A stretch of 64,000 nt of DNA, taken from Symbiodinium natans (Eukaryota; Sar; Dinophyceae; Suessiales; Symbiodiniaceae). Under the pieces are notes generated by a model. That model saw only the letters and a list, made by a program, of their open reading frames with translations. It was not told the DNA's origin and searched no databases. Where the stretch lies: NCBI GenBank assembly GCA_905221605.1, contig CAJNDS010002834.1, positions 450,674 to 514,673 on the forward strand. Reading direction: 5' to 3'. Shown here in pieces: positions 1 through 9,779 of this stretch; the stretch's first letter is position 1, and every line of letters starts with the position of its first letter. Made by a program: the position numbers and the translations under genes.

Positions 1-162
1 CCCCAACCCCTGAGCGTGGTCATGTGTGCACAAAGCACAGCACGTAATTACCCCCCACCCCCCCACCCCCCCCCAACCCGTCAAACGGAGGAAAAACAGG
101 AGAAAACGATAGAAAAAGTAAAAAAACAGCAGAAAACACCATGATCAGTTAAGAGCGTGTCA
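1..162. repeat. Left arm of long-range inverted repeat
   Basis: G/C-run and A-rich sequence leading into the CTA microsatellite. Its reverse complement recurs at about 61470-61645, including the ATCAGTTAAGAGCGTGT block, the GTCAAACG block and the GTGCACAAAGCACAGCACGTAA block. No coding content. It looks like the unique flank of a repeat that carries a CTA/TAG core. Confidence 0.85.
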
Positions 163-520
<358 letters not shown>

Positions 521-604
521 CTGGTACTCCTGCTGCTGTTGTGGGTATGCATTCCTACCTCAACCCTAAACCCTAAAACCTTAAACCTTAAACCCATTGC
601 GCAG

Positions 605-787
605 GCAAAGCAGAAACTTGGAAAGCGGCTCAGGGACCGCGACGCTGTCGTGGATGTGGGAGCAGGGCAGCATGCTCGAGCTCTTGTGGGCATGGTGCCA
701 ACCGTGACAGCGACCAGAGGAGCCTCTCGGGCGTCGCTCGCCTCATCCCTGGGGATTTTGGGCCGTCACGGTCTCGTCCGCTTCTAG
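605..787 (+). CDS. Exon-like ORF, unknown protein
   Basis: Starts after a GCGCAG|G acceptor and stays open 60 codons to TAG at 785. It begins AKQKLGKRLRDRDAVVDVGA and is basic, then Val/Ala rich. It may belong with the methyltransferase-like C-terminus 240 bp downstream, but no joining phase was established. Two GGGGGTTGG/CTTCTAGGGG near-duplicates follow the stop. Confidence 0.4.
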   Translation, partial: AKQKLGKRLRDRDAVVDVGAGQHARALVGMVPTVTATRGASRASLASSLGILGRHGLVRF

Positions 788-1021
788 GGGGTTGGTTGTC
801 ATGGTCTCGTCCGCTTCTAGGGGTTTTGGGCTGGCATTAAGTTAGAGCACTTGAACCCCTGATGTCATGGCCCCCGCCTGCCAAGCCAGGTATTACCTTC
901 CAGGGCGACACCGATTTATGACCTTGCGAGAGATGGCAGGCCTTCAAGGACTACTACTACTACTCCTTCTAGTACTACGTACTGCTACCACTACCACTAC
1001 CACTACCGTTGGTTCCGCTGC

Positions 1022-1291
1022 ATGTGTGGAGGAGTGATGCCTGGCATTTGGAACGCAATGGCGACGTCGGGGGTCAGCGACTCTCAGCTTGGGCGAGCTT
1101 TGGGCAACAGCATACCCACTTGTGTGCTGGAAAGGGTGCTGCGGCAGGTCTTCTTGTGGGCCGGCTATATCTCCGAGCTTCCGGCTGACAACTGGAAGCA
1201 GTGTGTTGAGAGCATCGAAACAGATGGCGTGCCCGACAGCGTGTACCAGCGCCTGCAAGGCCGTCTGAGCAATGGCAAAGGCGAGAAGTGA
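1022..1291 (+). CDS. C-terminal exon of a DNA cytosine-5 methyltransferase-like protein
   Basis: The frame contains GVSDSQLGRALGNSIPTCVL, which matches motif X of C5-cytosine methyltransferases (a conserved GNS/GNA followed by a hydrophobic helix near the C-terminus). The catalytic PC motif and the SAM-binding motifs are not in this piece, so it is the last exon of a split gene or a remnant. It ends at TGA 1289 after the basic tail SNGKGEK. C5 methyltransferases of this sort are known in dinoflagellates, some inside retrotransposons. The true 5' splice boundary lies at or before 1022 and is not resolved. What I see is motif X only; the family call rests on it. Confidence 0.6.
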   Translation: MCGGVMPGIWNAMATSGVSDSQLGRALGNSIPTCVLERVLRQVFLWAGYISELPADNWKQCVESIETDGVPDSVYQRLQGRLSNGKGEK

Positions 1292-1357
1292 CGGGATCCC
1301 GACAGCGTGTACCAGAACATGCAAGGCCATCTGAGCAATGGCAAAGGCGAGAAGTGA
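1226..1357 (+). repeat. 66-bp tandem duplication of the 3' coding end
   Basis: The segment coding PDSVYQRLQGRLSNGKGEK plus its stop is repeated exactly 66 bp downstream as a diverged copy (P-D-S-V-Y-Q-N-M-Q-G-H). The copy is in frame but follows the first stop codon, so it would be 3' UTR unless the stop is read through. Confidence 0.9.
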
Positions 1358-2088
1358 TGGGTGGGCGCAGCGCTACGAAAGAGCGTGCGAGGGTTGGGGT
1401 TGGAGAGCACAGATACGCCCTTCCCCCTGAGCGCAAGACAGTAGATTAATCGTGTAAGTCAAGATCAACCATCAACATGAGAGAAGCGTTCATGTGTCTA
1501 ATCCCTTCCCCTGATACTAACCCCCCTAATTCTAAATATTGTTTGTCCCGGACCGCACCAGCACCCAGCCCATTACCAAACCTGTGATAATGGGGGGGGG
1601 GGTTGAGGGGGTTTCAAGGTTTAGGGCTGAGGGCTTCGAGGGTTTCACTCGGGTTTATTAAGCTACTAAATGAACCCTAAACCCCAAGCCCCGAACCGCA
1701 GACTCCCTCCTTGGGCCTGGTTTTCCGGTTTCAGGGTTTTGGCCCCGCCTTAAATATTTTCCGGCCCAAGCGAATTTCAGAATTGGGGGGGGGGGGTGGG
1801 TTTTAGTATCATCTCAGTAACAGTCATGATGGACAAGGTCCCTCACCCTGAAGCCAAGACCCCAAACCAAAAGCGTGGAGGTGACCTTGCCAGCAGCTGC
1901 CCGGCAACCCTGCGCGTCCGGATTGGCATCCTGGAGAGGACTTTGCTTGAGGGCCTGGTGTTTTCGGGTAGGCGCTAGGCAATTTCAATAGTCCCTGAGG
2001 GTTTATTGCAGGGGAGATTAGGGTTTAGGGTTTTAGGGTTCAGGGTTTGGGCCTTATAGGTTTATATCGGTTTAGGGTTTAGTGTTTT

Positions 2089-2167
2089 GATTTAGGGTTT
2101 AGGGTTTAGGGTTTAGGGTTTAGGGTTTAGGGTTTAGGGTTTAGGGTTTAGGGTTTAGGGTTTAGGG
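2089..2167 (+). repeat. Interstitial TTTAGGG telomere-type array
   Basis: About ten perfect TTTAGGG units. Other near-perfect arrays on this strand include 5860-5938, 16970-17045, 23300-23373, 30905-30994, 33470-33558, 50850-50925, 52137-52260, 53976-54038, 54985-55066, 57000-57078 and 61158-61265. All lie inside the contig, not at a chromosome end. Confidence 0.97.
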
Positions 2168-2511
2168 CAACCCAAAGCCTTAACCCCTCATCAGGGCAGC
2201 GACATGAGTTGTCACCACACTCCAAACCAGAAGACCAAATCCAAGTTCAAAAACCTGAACCAACCTAAAGTTTCTGAGGGGCTTCTGTGCTTTTGGGGGC
2301 GTGGGCGTGGTGAGGCCGTGAGAACAATCAGGCACCCCATGAGTACTTCTAGAGCGTTTTAAGGAATGAGAGGCTGCGTAGCGTTGATGATTCAGGGTTT
2401 GGGTGTTGCTTTGGGTTGAGTGTCATGTGGTAGACATGGACCGATGACGCGTGTCCGTAGCGCCTACATCCAATCAAGTGAGCCTCGGGATCACCGCTGC
2501 GCTTGGCCACA

Positions 2512-4035
2512 ATGGCGCAGACTTGGTTCCATGCCATGACCAGCAGCGGCAGCCTGGAGATGTACATGAAGAACCTCGAGTTCCATGTTTCCATGGAGGC
2601 TGCCATCAAGGACCAGATCAAGCACGTTGGCCGAAAGTTACCTGGCTGCGGATAACCCTAAGCCCGGAACCTGAAACCCTCGACCAACCCGAAGCCCAAT
2701 CCTGCGAAACCCAACCCTGACAGTAGTCCTGAGGGTTGGTGTGGATTGGTCTGCGAAGCTGCAGAAGCCAAAGACAAGCATGGTGGCGTACAGCTTGCTG
2801 ACGAGCAAGGTTTTTTCCATCATTTCTCTGTCTGTGGAGGCTATGCAGGGCCGAGTCGAGGATCGCACAGTCATCCTGACCAATTCTGGCACCATGAAGG
2901 TGCCACAGCTGGATTTCAGCGAGTGTAGCTGGGCCAACATCGAGGTGTCAAAGGTCAAGCTGGACGTGGTGTGCGTTCCGATCGATGATCCGAAGAGTAC
3001 GGTGTACACATGGTACATGGCTGGCTCAGCGGAGACGCGGCGTGTGGAGACTTTGCTCAAGAGGTCGGTCTCATTGCATAAAAAAGTGTTTAGCCCTAAG
3101 GTTGGGTTCATTAGGCAGGGTGTAAGCTGCTCGTGGGAGGCACCTGAAAACCCACCTGGAGACAGTGAACGAAGCTGCGATCCTGTGGCCACGTCTTGAG
3201 CCTTTGGCAATGCTCCTCTGGGTCACCGAGCCAGAAGACCTGCCGGGGAAGAAGCCGCTGGACACGACCCTAAGCCCTAAACCCTAAATCCCTAAATCCC
3301 CAAACCATGCCCGCCGTCATGGCCATTTAGTCAAAACTCTAAACGCTCTAGAGCCTAAAATCGCAAACGCGTTGCCCCAAACGAAATTAAAGCACCTGTG
3401 CTGCCCAGGTACATGCTCAAGGTGTTTGGGCGCAATGAGGGGCCCGTCGGGAAGTTCATCCACATCGAGAAGTCGCCCATTGCGGCGTCCTGACCAAAGT
3501 ATAGAATATGTAAAGCAGTTTTTGGGGCTGGTGCTGGTTTTGTTAACCTTAACCCTAAACCCTTACCCCTAAACCCAAAAACCCAAAAACCCTAAACCCA
3601 CAACCCGAGGCCTTTTGGTATGCTCCCGGGGACCAGCTGCCGCCAAGCACTGGCACGGTGCAAGTGAGCGTGATGATGACAACGTTAACGACCAAGCGCC
3701 AGGCTGAGGTGATGAGCGAGGTGGACACCGAGTCCCGTGCCAAGCGCATGAAGAAGCTCAGTGCAGACATGGGCAATCACATGGACGAGCTTCGATGGTT
3801 CCTCTACGAGTACGGCGATGCTCGCAAGGATGCTGCTGGGAAGGTCGACAACTCTGCCGAGGAAACTGCGCTGCTGCGAGATGCCAAGACAATGGTGAAA
3901 ATCATGGATGAGACGATGGGCGGAGCCGGCAATGTGGCAGCAGGCGCGGCGACCCGCGGAGACGGCACGGCGAGCGCGGCGAGCGTGGAGAGCGCGGCGA
4001 GCGTGGCAAACGAGTCGGAGAACGGAGCTGAGTGA
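2512..4035 (+). CDS. Five-exon gene, about 357 codons, family not recognised
   Basis: Exons 2512-2636, 2734-3063, 3140-3256, 3409-3484 and 3610-4035 join in a single frame to TGA at 4033. Junctions: CGAAA|GTTACC to GAG|G (K-V), AAGAG|GTCGGT to GGAG|G (R-H), AAGCC|GCTGGA (GC donor) to CCAG|G (P-Y), ATTGCG|GCGTCC (GC donor) to CGAG|G (A-A). All four acceptors are AG|G and every phase matches. The start is ATG 2512 with A at -3 and G at +4; an earlier exon cannot be excluded. The protein starts MAQTWFHAMTSSGSLEMYMK. The middle has alternating hydrophobic segments (TSMVAYSLLTSKVFSIISLS), and the C-terminal third is charged and probably helical (KRQAEVMSEVDTESRAKRMK), ending in an Ala/Ser/Glu-rich low-complexity tail. 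No signal peptide or known catalytic motif was seen. Introns are 76-152 bp, far shorter than in the EB1 locus, and are filled with CCCTAAA-like sequence. Confidence 0.85.
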
Positions 4036-4242
4036 TTTTCCAAAGTTGATTTGCTGCGTGTCCCCGGCCGCCCGGCAGGGTGTTGGTGGCTAAGTGTGCT
4101 CAACCTAAACCTGTAACCCTACTTTAGTAGATCTGCTGCCCGGGCCGTTGCTGACATGCAAAGCTAAGCGTCTCTGAGACGAGTGCTTGGATCCGAGTTT
4201 TTGACTGCAGAAAAAGGTATTCGAGGCTTCGCCTGCTTCCAT

Positions 4243-4527
4243 AAACCCTAAACCCCCAGAAAAACCCAGGCTTTAGGGCTCGGGGTCTAGGTTTACTTCA
4301 ATGACTATGGGTCCCTAAACCCATTTGGCTAAACCCTATAAACCCTAAACGCCCAGAAAAACCCAGTGAGGGATGGCCAGGGCTTAGGGCTCGGGGTCTA
4401 GGTTTACTTCAATGGGTCCCTAAACCCATTTGGCTAAACCCTATACACCCTAAACCCCAAGAAAAACCCAGTGAGGGACGGCCAGGGTTTAGGGCTCGGG
4501 GTCTGGGTTTACTTCAATGGGTCCCTA
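4243..4527 (+). repeat. Three tandem units of 105-111 bp
   Basis: Each unit carries CCAGAAAAACCCAG, GGGCTCGGGGTCTAGGTTTA, CTTCAATG, GGGTCCCTAAACCC and ATTTGGCTAAACCC. The GCTCGGGG marker falls at 4278, 4389 and 4494. The unit combines C-strand and G-strand heptamers, so each copy can fold on itself. Confidence 0.9.
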
Positions 4528-4540
4528 GACCATCCTGAAG

Positions 4541-4684
4541 CCAACTCCTGCAGACCCTACCCTAAACCCTGAACCCAACTGCTGCAGACCCTCTACCCTA
4601 AACCCTGAACCCAACTCTTGCAGGAGCTCGCCGGCTGGTGGCAGCATGGAAGTTGCGAGAGAGAAAACAGCTCGCATCCCCTGA
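4541..4684 (+). CDS. Terminal exon-like ORF behind a triplicated acceptor
   Basis: After CTCTTGCAG|G the frame reads SSPAGGSMEVAREKTARIP and stops at TGA 4682. The acceptor sequence CAACT..TGCAG occurs three times in a row (ends near 4553, 4587 and 4623), each separated by CCCTAAACCCTGAAC. Only the third is followed by the open frame (4624-4684). Frame choice is tentative. Confidence 0.35.
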   Translation, partial: PTPADPTLNPEPNCCRPSTLNPEPNSCRSSPAGGSMEVAREKTARIP

Positions 4685-5105
4685 GCCCTATGCCCTACAC
4701 CTAAAGTGACACTAAACCCAAAAACTAGAAAAAAGTATTCACTTTTTTTTTGACATAGACTCAAGGGGCGAGTTTAGGGTTTAGGGCTTTAGGGGTTTAG
4801 GGGTTTAGGGGTTTAGGGGTTTAGGGGTTTAGGGGTTTAGTGGGGTTTAGTGGGGCTTAGGGTTTATATGCTTTAGGCTTCAGGGTTTACAGTCTAAGGG
4901 GGAGTTTCAGGGGCCCTTAACATGGTTCTGATATATATGGGCCGCTCTGTCGGGAAAACTCATGAAGGGACTATGCTGTTGGGGCGAGTGGTTGGCGCCA
5001 TCCCTAAACCCTAAACCCTAAACCCTAAACCCCAAACCCTAAACCCTAAACCCTGAACCCTAAACCCTAAACACTAACCTATAAGCCCTAAACCCTAAAC
5101 CGCAG

Positions 5106-5165
5106 GGCCGTCATCGAGTCGGACGCGCTCAAAGGGAAGACTTGCCGGCTCTACTATGGCGCCAG
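5106..5165 (+). CDS. Exon, unknown protein (VIESDALKGKTC)
   Basis: CCGCAG|G acceptor, then AVIESDALKGKTCRLYYGA. A GA donor (GCCAG|GAGATA) leaves phase 2, which fits the G ACC start of the next island at 5344 (joined codon AGG). CCCTAAA arrays lie upstream and TTTAGGG downstream. Confidence 0.5.
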
Positions 5166-5343
5166 GAGATAGGGTTGGTGATAGGGTTTAGGGTTTAGGG
5201 TTTGGGGTTTAGGGTTTAGGGTTAGGGTTTAGGGTTTAGGGTTGAGGGGTCTACTGCGGCACCAGGGGAGTGGGGGAGGTGAAGACCCTAAACCCTAAAC
5301 CCTAAACCCTAAACCCTAAACCTTTTGAAGCCCCCCTTGCCAG

Positions 5344-5400
5344 GACCGAGCCGGCCATGGCCTACGCGGATCGATTCGACGCAGCTCGGCTGCGAATTTT
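5344..5400 (+). CDS. Exon, likely continuing the one at 5106
   Basis: CTTGCCAG|G acceptor with a pyrimidine tract, then TEPAMAYADRFDAARLRIF. Phase matches the GA donor at 5166. The donor is not fixed; a GC site at about 5386 is possible. Flanked left by CCCTAAA and right by TTTAGGG. Confidence 0.5.
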
Positions 5401-5543
5401 CTTGGGGATTTAGGGTTTTAGGGTTTTAGGGTTTAGGGTTTTAGGGTTTAGGGTTTAGGGTTTAGGGTTTTAGGGTTTTAGGGTTTAGGGTTTAGGGTTT
5501 AGGGTTTGAGGGTTTGGGGTTTGGGCTGGGGATTTGGGGTTTA

Positions 5544-5646
5544 GGGTTTCCGACCATTGGGGTACCTTCTTGGGGTCCGTGTGATGAGAGAATCCTACTA
5601 TTTGGGGGTCTATTGTAGTCCGGGGTCCCTTATTTCGTGAACTCCC
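5544..5646. mobile_element. MITE-like element, family C
   Basis: About 103 bp, from GTTTCCGACCATTGGGGTACC to CCCTTATTTCGTGAACTCCC. Diverged copy of a short inverted-repeat family whose consensus end is GGTTTCCGAAAATAGGGGTA. Other copies: 20894-20985, 24262-24335, 26505-26598, 37535-37660, 40190-40315, 50669-50760, 53277-53370, 56103-56190. Confidence 0.65.
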
Positions 5647-5779
5647 ATGTGTGCGGGTTTGGACTTTAGGGTCTGAGGTTCGTGGATTCGCAAGTCCTAA
5701 ACCCTAAACCCTAAACCCTAAACCCTAAACCCTAAACCCTAAACCCGAAACCCTAAACCCTAAACCCTACACTGGCAAG

Positions 5780-5843
5780 TTATGGCTTGATTACCCGTTT
5801 CTTCCTTGGCTGGGAAGCAAGACGCATAGGAGCTTGGGAAACC
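5780..5843 (+). CDS. Exon with a canonical GTAAGT donor
   Basis: GGCAAG|T entry, then YGLITRFFLGWEARRIGAWE(T) and ACC|GTAAGT. The aromatic and hydrophobic content suggests a membrane or buried segment. Right flank is a TTTAGGG array, left flank a CCCTAAA array. Confidence 0.45.
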
Positions 5844-6205
5844 GTAAGTAGGGCTTAGGGTTTAGGGTTTAGGGTTTAGGGTTCAGGGTTTAGGGTTTAG
5901 GGTTTAGGGTTTAGGGTTTAGGGTTTAGGGTTTAGGGTGTAGGGGAGGGACTCCATTCCCAAGAGACTGAGGGGAAGGTGCTTAGCATACCTTTGGGAGG
6001 AGAGGTGGGAGCCGCCAATAAAGAGCATGGGGAGGCTTTTTGGGCTTGGAGTTCAGGGTTTAGGGGTTTAGGGTTAGGGGTTTAGGGTTCAGGGTTTGGG
6101 GTTTGGGGTTTAGGGTTCAGGGTTTAGGGTCTAGGGTTGGAGGGTTTAGGGTTCTGTTAGAAACCATTAACCCAAACCCCAGGCCCTAATCGTTGAACTC
6201 CCCAG

Positions 6206-6268
6206 GCATGGAAGAAGCGTGGAGTGACAGTGGCCCCTTCGTCCACGTATTGGTTTTACCAATTCTTC
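6206..6268 (+). CDS. Exon, unknown protein (AWKKRGVTVAPSS)
   Basis: CCCCAG|G acceptor and frame AWKKRGVTVAPSSTYWFYQF, running into a T/G homopolymer. Donor not identified. Downstream 6280-6375 is G-run sequence with no coding content. Confidence 0.45.
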
Positions 6269-6461
6269 GGTTTTTTTTTTGGGGGGGGGGAACTCGCTCG
6301 TGGGATGGGGTTAGGGTTGAGGGTGCTGGGGGTTTAACGGGGGGGGGGGGGGGGGGGGGGGTTGGGGGTTTGTGCTAGGGGTAAGGGTTAAGGGTTAAGG
6401 GTTTAGGGTTTAGGGTTTAGGGCTTAGGGTGGTTTAGGGTTGAGGGTTTAGGGTTTAGGGG

Positions 6462-6605
6462 AAATACTCCCCAAATACCGGGCCTGCCATGGGGTGCCAA
6501 GTAGGAGACCCCACAACAAGATACCCCAAATTGAAGGACTACTTCTGGCAAAGAGGTACCAGTGGGACGCCGGTGCCCTCTTCTAGTTCTGCGTTCCTTT
6601 TTCAA
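6462..6605 (+). CDS. Exon-like ORF with internal ATG
   Basis: Open frame through ATG 6489 (MGCQVGDPTTRYPKLKDYFW) to TTTCAA|GTCACC. A second frame starting near 6520 (KIPQIEGLLLAKRYQWDAGA) is also open to TAG, so the frame is not certain. Left flank TTTAGGG, right flank CCCTAAA, the reverse of the usual order. Confidence 0.35.
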
Positions 6606-7138
6606 GTCACCAACACAACCCTAAACCCTAAACCCTAAGCCCTAATCCCTAAACCCTTATCACAATGTGGTTGCGGGGCTACGCTGGTGCGCAGCTTGCT
6701 TAGCAAGCCTTCAGCCGAAAACGCCCTAAGCCCTAAAGAAAATCTAAGGCGCCTGAAGGCTTTTGGGGGTTTGAGGTGGGAATTATTTGCCCTTTACAAT
6801 CTCTGCTATTTGTTTGTGGAAGGGGGGGAAAGAGCCCATCTCTTCTAAGCCCTAAAACCTAAATCCTAAACCCTAAACCCCAAACCCTAAACCCTAAACC
6901 CGCAGTTACCCTCAAAGTTCTGGCAAGTCGCAGCTTCTGCTCCGACCCTTTCGGGGGCAGGAATCATCGGTGTGGGGTTTAGGGTTTAGGGTTTAGGGTT
7001 TAGGGTTTAGGGTTCGAGGTGGTAGAGCATATTCTCAAAGCAGATGGACTTGGGGCCCTAAGACGCTCAAGGGCCAAGAGTTTAGGGTTTAGGGTTTAGG
7101 CTTAGGGTCTAGGGGGGTTTAGGGTTTAGGGTTTAGGG

Positions 7139-7252
7139 TTCAAGCTGCGCAGATCCCGACCCTGTCGCAGCCGCGCGACACTTGGTCTGGGCGTTCAGGC
7201 CTTCCTTGGTTACAAATGGGCGATTGTGCTTGGGGTTCTGGAGCTCGTGTAA
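7139..7252 (+). CDS. Terminal exon-like ORF, hydrophobic tail
   Basis: FKLRRSRPCRSRATLGLGVQ, then AFLGYKWAIVLGVLELV and TAA at 7250. The last 20 residues could form a membrane segment. No clear AG|G acceptor fits this frame, because it opens within a TTTAGGG run. Confidence 0.3.
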   Translation, partial: FKLRRSRPCRSRATLGLGVQAFLGYKWAIVLGVLELV

Positions 7253-7640
7253 TTGTGAATTTCAGTAGTTGAGGCAGGTTCAGGGTTTAGAGCTTAGGGC
7301 CAGGGATTTCTGGATTTTTGAGGGTTTAGGGTTTAGGTGCTCAAGGTTTGCCACTTGGAGCTTGGGCTTTGCGTTGCTTTTTGGGTCAGGGGACTGGGAC
7401 ATGAACGAAGAATATAGTTTGCGAGCTCGCGTGCAATCACAGCTTGTAAAGTAGAAGCCCCCTCAAATCTGGTAGTTTAGACTCCTAAACCCTATGTCGT
7501 ATTTTGAGGGTACCTTTGACGGGTTTCTACTTTCTAGTTCCAGGGGACTGGGCCAGGCTATGTGCAAGACGCGCTGCAAGAGGACGAGTCTCGCGGAGAA
7601 GGCTCCTGCCTTTTCAACTGTGTCAATTGAAGGCATGTTT

Positions 7641-7740
7641 TGTGAAGTTCCCCTTTGTACTAACCGTCCTTAATCGGGATTATAGTACCCCCTATTATAA
7701 TCCCTACTAAGGACTGTTAGTATTAGGGGGGAACATCCCA
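7641..7740. mobile_element. MITE-like hairpin element, family B
   Basis: Long imperfect inverted repeat of about 100 bp. The left arm has ACTAACCGTCCTTAATCGGG; the right arm has CCCTACTAAGGACTGTTAGT and then GGGGGGAACATCCCA. Copies or halves: 21256-21300, 29900-29990, 33227-33251, 49026-49108. No coding capacity. Confidence 0.75.
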
Positions 7741-8095
7741 AGGAACGTTGGCATACGGCGAGACGACGGCTTCGAAAAGCACCGTAGTATGGGTGTCCAT
7801 AGATGTGCAAAACGTCTAGTTCTGCTGTCTTCCTCCGTGTCACAGTCCTAAACCCTCAACCAGCTGCCAACAGATCCAGCTGACCAAGTCTCCATGAACC
7901 TGGGAATACACTCCTAAACCGTAAGCCCTAAACAAAAAGCGATAAGCCCTAAACACTAAACCCCACCCCCCATCCTCCTCACTTCTCTTCTCTGCTCAGG
8001 ATGAAGCTGTTTCAGTAGGAAGCCCTACGACCTAAACCGTTACAGATGTTCAACCAACCCTGAACCCTAAGCCTTAAACCCTGAACCCTACACCG

Positions 8096-8278
8096 TAAAC
8101 CCTAAACCCTAAACCCTAAACCCTAAACCCTAAACCCTAAACCCTAAACCCTAAACCCTAAACCCTAAACCCTAAACCCTAAACCTAAACCCTAAACCCT
8201 AAACCCTAAACCCTAAACCCTAAACCCTAAACCCTAAACCCTAAACCCTAAACCCTAAACCCTAAACCCTAAACCCTA
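8096..8278 (-). repeat. Long CCCTAAA array (about 26 units)
   Basis: Longest perfect telomere-type tract on this strand. Other C-strand arrays: 5700-5768, 12514-12604, 14386-14456, 24647-24742, 25556-25676, 28801-28892, 30730-30783, 40588-40677, 44683-44797, 49730-49803, 50993-51072, 51227-51294, 53779-53891. Confidence 0.98.
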
Positions 8279-8403
8279 CCCTGCTAGTCAAGATTTGGAT
8301 ACGGGATCCTGATAGCACAGCTCCCTAACACAGCCCTAAACCTGGGTTTAAACATGCTGTGAAAAGGGTTTAGTGTTTAGGGTTTAGGGGTTTAGGGTTT
8401 AGG

Positions 8404-8522
8404 GTCCAACGCTTCCGAATGCCAACGGTTTAGGATGTACTGTACGGTTTGACAGTTGCGGAAGGCTGTTGAAGGCTGCTTGAGTGAGTGGGCTCTTGCC
8501 TCATGCAGGAACTTCACCGCTA
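8404..8522 (-). CDS. Minus-strand exon-like ORF
   Basis: The reverse strand reads AVKFLHEARAHSLKQPSTAF, then RNCQTVQYILNRWHSEALD, with natural-looking composition. On the plus strand the only splice-like feature is TTGCCTCATGCAG near 8509. Both ends run into heptamer sequence. Confidence 0.4.
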
Positions 8523-8883
8523 AACTCAAACCCTGAAGCCCTAAAAACTGAATCCCTATACGCCCTGAAACTTGTGGTTTCGAAGCTCGTCTCAAGAACA
8601 CCGCCAGCCAGCCCAAAATAGAACCTTCGAAGGGTTCTGGGACGAGGGTTTCGGAAAACCCTAAACCCTAAACCCTAAACCTCTAAACCGTAAACACCCC
8701 AAGCCCTTCTCGACTCTTGGTGATAAGACCCTGAACCCTAAACCCTAAACCCTAAGCCCTAAACCCTAAACCCTAAACCCTAAACCCTAAACCCTAAACC
8801 CTAAACCCTAACTCTCGGCGCATGGAGGCTTCGTCCTCTCCTCGTCTCATGGCGCCCTCCTGTGCGGTCAGAAGGCTACCTGC

Positions 8884-9175
8884 AAGGTTTAGGGTTTAGG
8901 GTTTAGGGTTTAGGGTTTAGGGTTTGGGGTTTGGGGTTTGGGGTTTGGGGTTGAGGGTTTAGCGTTTAGGGTTTGGGGTTTGAGGGTTTAGGGGTTTAGG
9001 GGTTTAGGGGTTTGGGGTTTGGGGTTTGGGGTTTTGGGGTTTAGGGGTTTAGGGGTTTGGGGTTTTGGGTTTAGGGGTTTAGGGGTTTTGGGGTTTAGCT
9101 GTTTAGGGGTGTAGGGGTTTAGGGGTTTAGGGTTTAGGGTAAAGGTTTTAGCGCTTAAGGTTTAGGGTTTGGGGT
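8884..9175 (+). repeat. Degenerate G-strand array (TTTAGGG, TTTGGGG, TTTAGGGG)
   Basis: Continuous heptamer/octamer array in which TTTAGGG gives way to TTTGGGG and TTTAGGGG variants. No coding content. Confidence 0.95.
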
Positions 9176-9553
9176 TTCTGGGGCTTCTAGGGCTTACAGC
9201 ATCGATGGCAGGGCTCTCGTATAGGGCTCGGTAGCTTGCAACAATGGTCGGTTCACGAACCTGGGTCCCTCCTCTAGGTGCTTCAGGGGTTGAGGGATAT
9301 GGGTTTCGGGTTTAGCTGTTGGGTTGCAGCGGAGGCCTTCGGGTTGAGTTTGAGAGAGAGGGTTCGATCTCTGCGGCGTGCCCACTTGGTTGAAGAATCA
9401 TCCCGGAACTCTACACCCTAAGCCCTAAAAGACAAGAATGGACATTTTGGAGTTGCAGCGCGGGAAGATTTGGCCAAAGGTCAGCTCCTGGGAGATGTAG
9501 CTGCTGCGCAACCTCAAGTGCCGGGGGCCTGCGGGCAAGAAGCTCGTGAGTAA

Positions 9554-9772
9554 GCACGCGCTTGCGCAAGGTACGTCCGCCACGGCATCATCCCGCCATC
9601 AGTGCTGGATGTGGTGGTGGTTCGTACATTGACCAAATACTTGGAAACCAGGCTACAGCAATATGACGTCACATGCAACCCAGGTCTTGCCGCGGCCCGG
9701 GTGGCTTGCCATGATCCACGTCTTGGACACGCGGCCCGGGGTTTCAGGGGCCCGGTCGGCACTCAGCCCTAG
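9554..9772 (+). CDS. Exon-like ORF, possibly a decayed exon
   Basis: Frame RYVRHGIIPPSVLDVVVVRT, then LTKYLETRLQQYDVT, open to TAG 9770. The preceding piece 9440-9548 (DILELQRGKIWPKVSSWEM, in-frame TAG, then LLRNLKCRGPAGKKL) ends at a GTGAGT donor in another frame. The mix suggests either two exons or a damaged gene. The opposite strand is also open. Confidence 0.35.
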   Translation, partial: ARACARYVRHGIIPPSVLDVVVVRTLTKYLETRLQQYDVTCNPGLAAARVACHDPRLGHAARGFRGPVGTQP

Positions 9773-9779
9773 TGGACCT

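Noticed and set aside
2349-3265. Minus-strand ORFs opposite the five-exon gene (up to 190 codons)
   Set aside because: Shadows: they cross intron heptamers, while the plus-strand exons join in phase.
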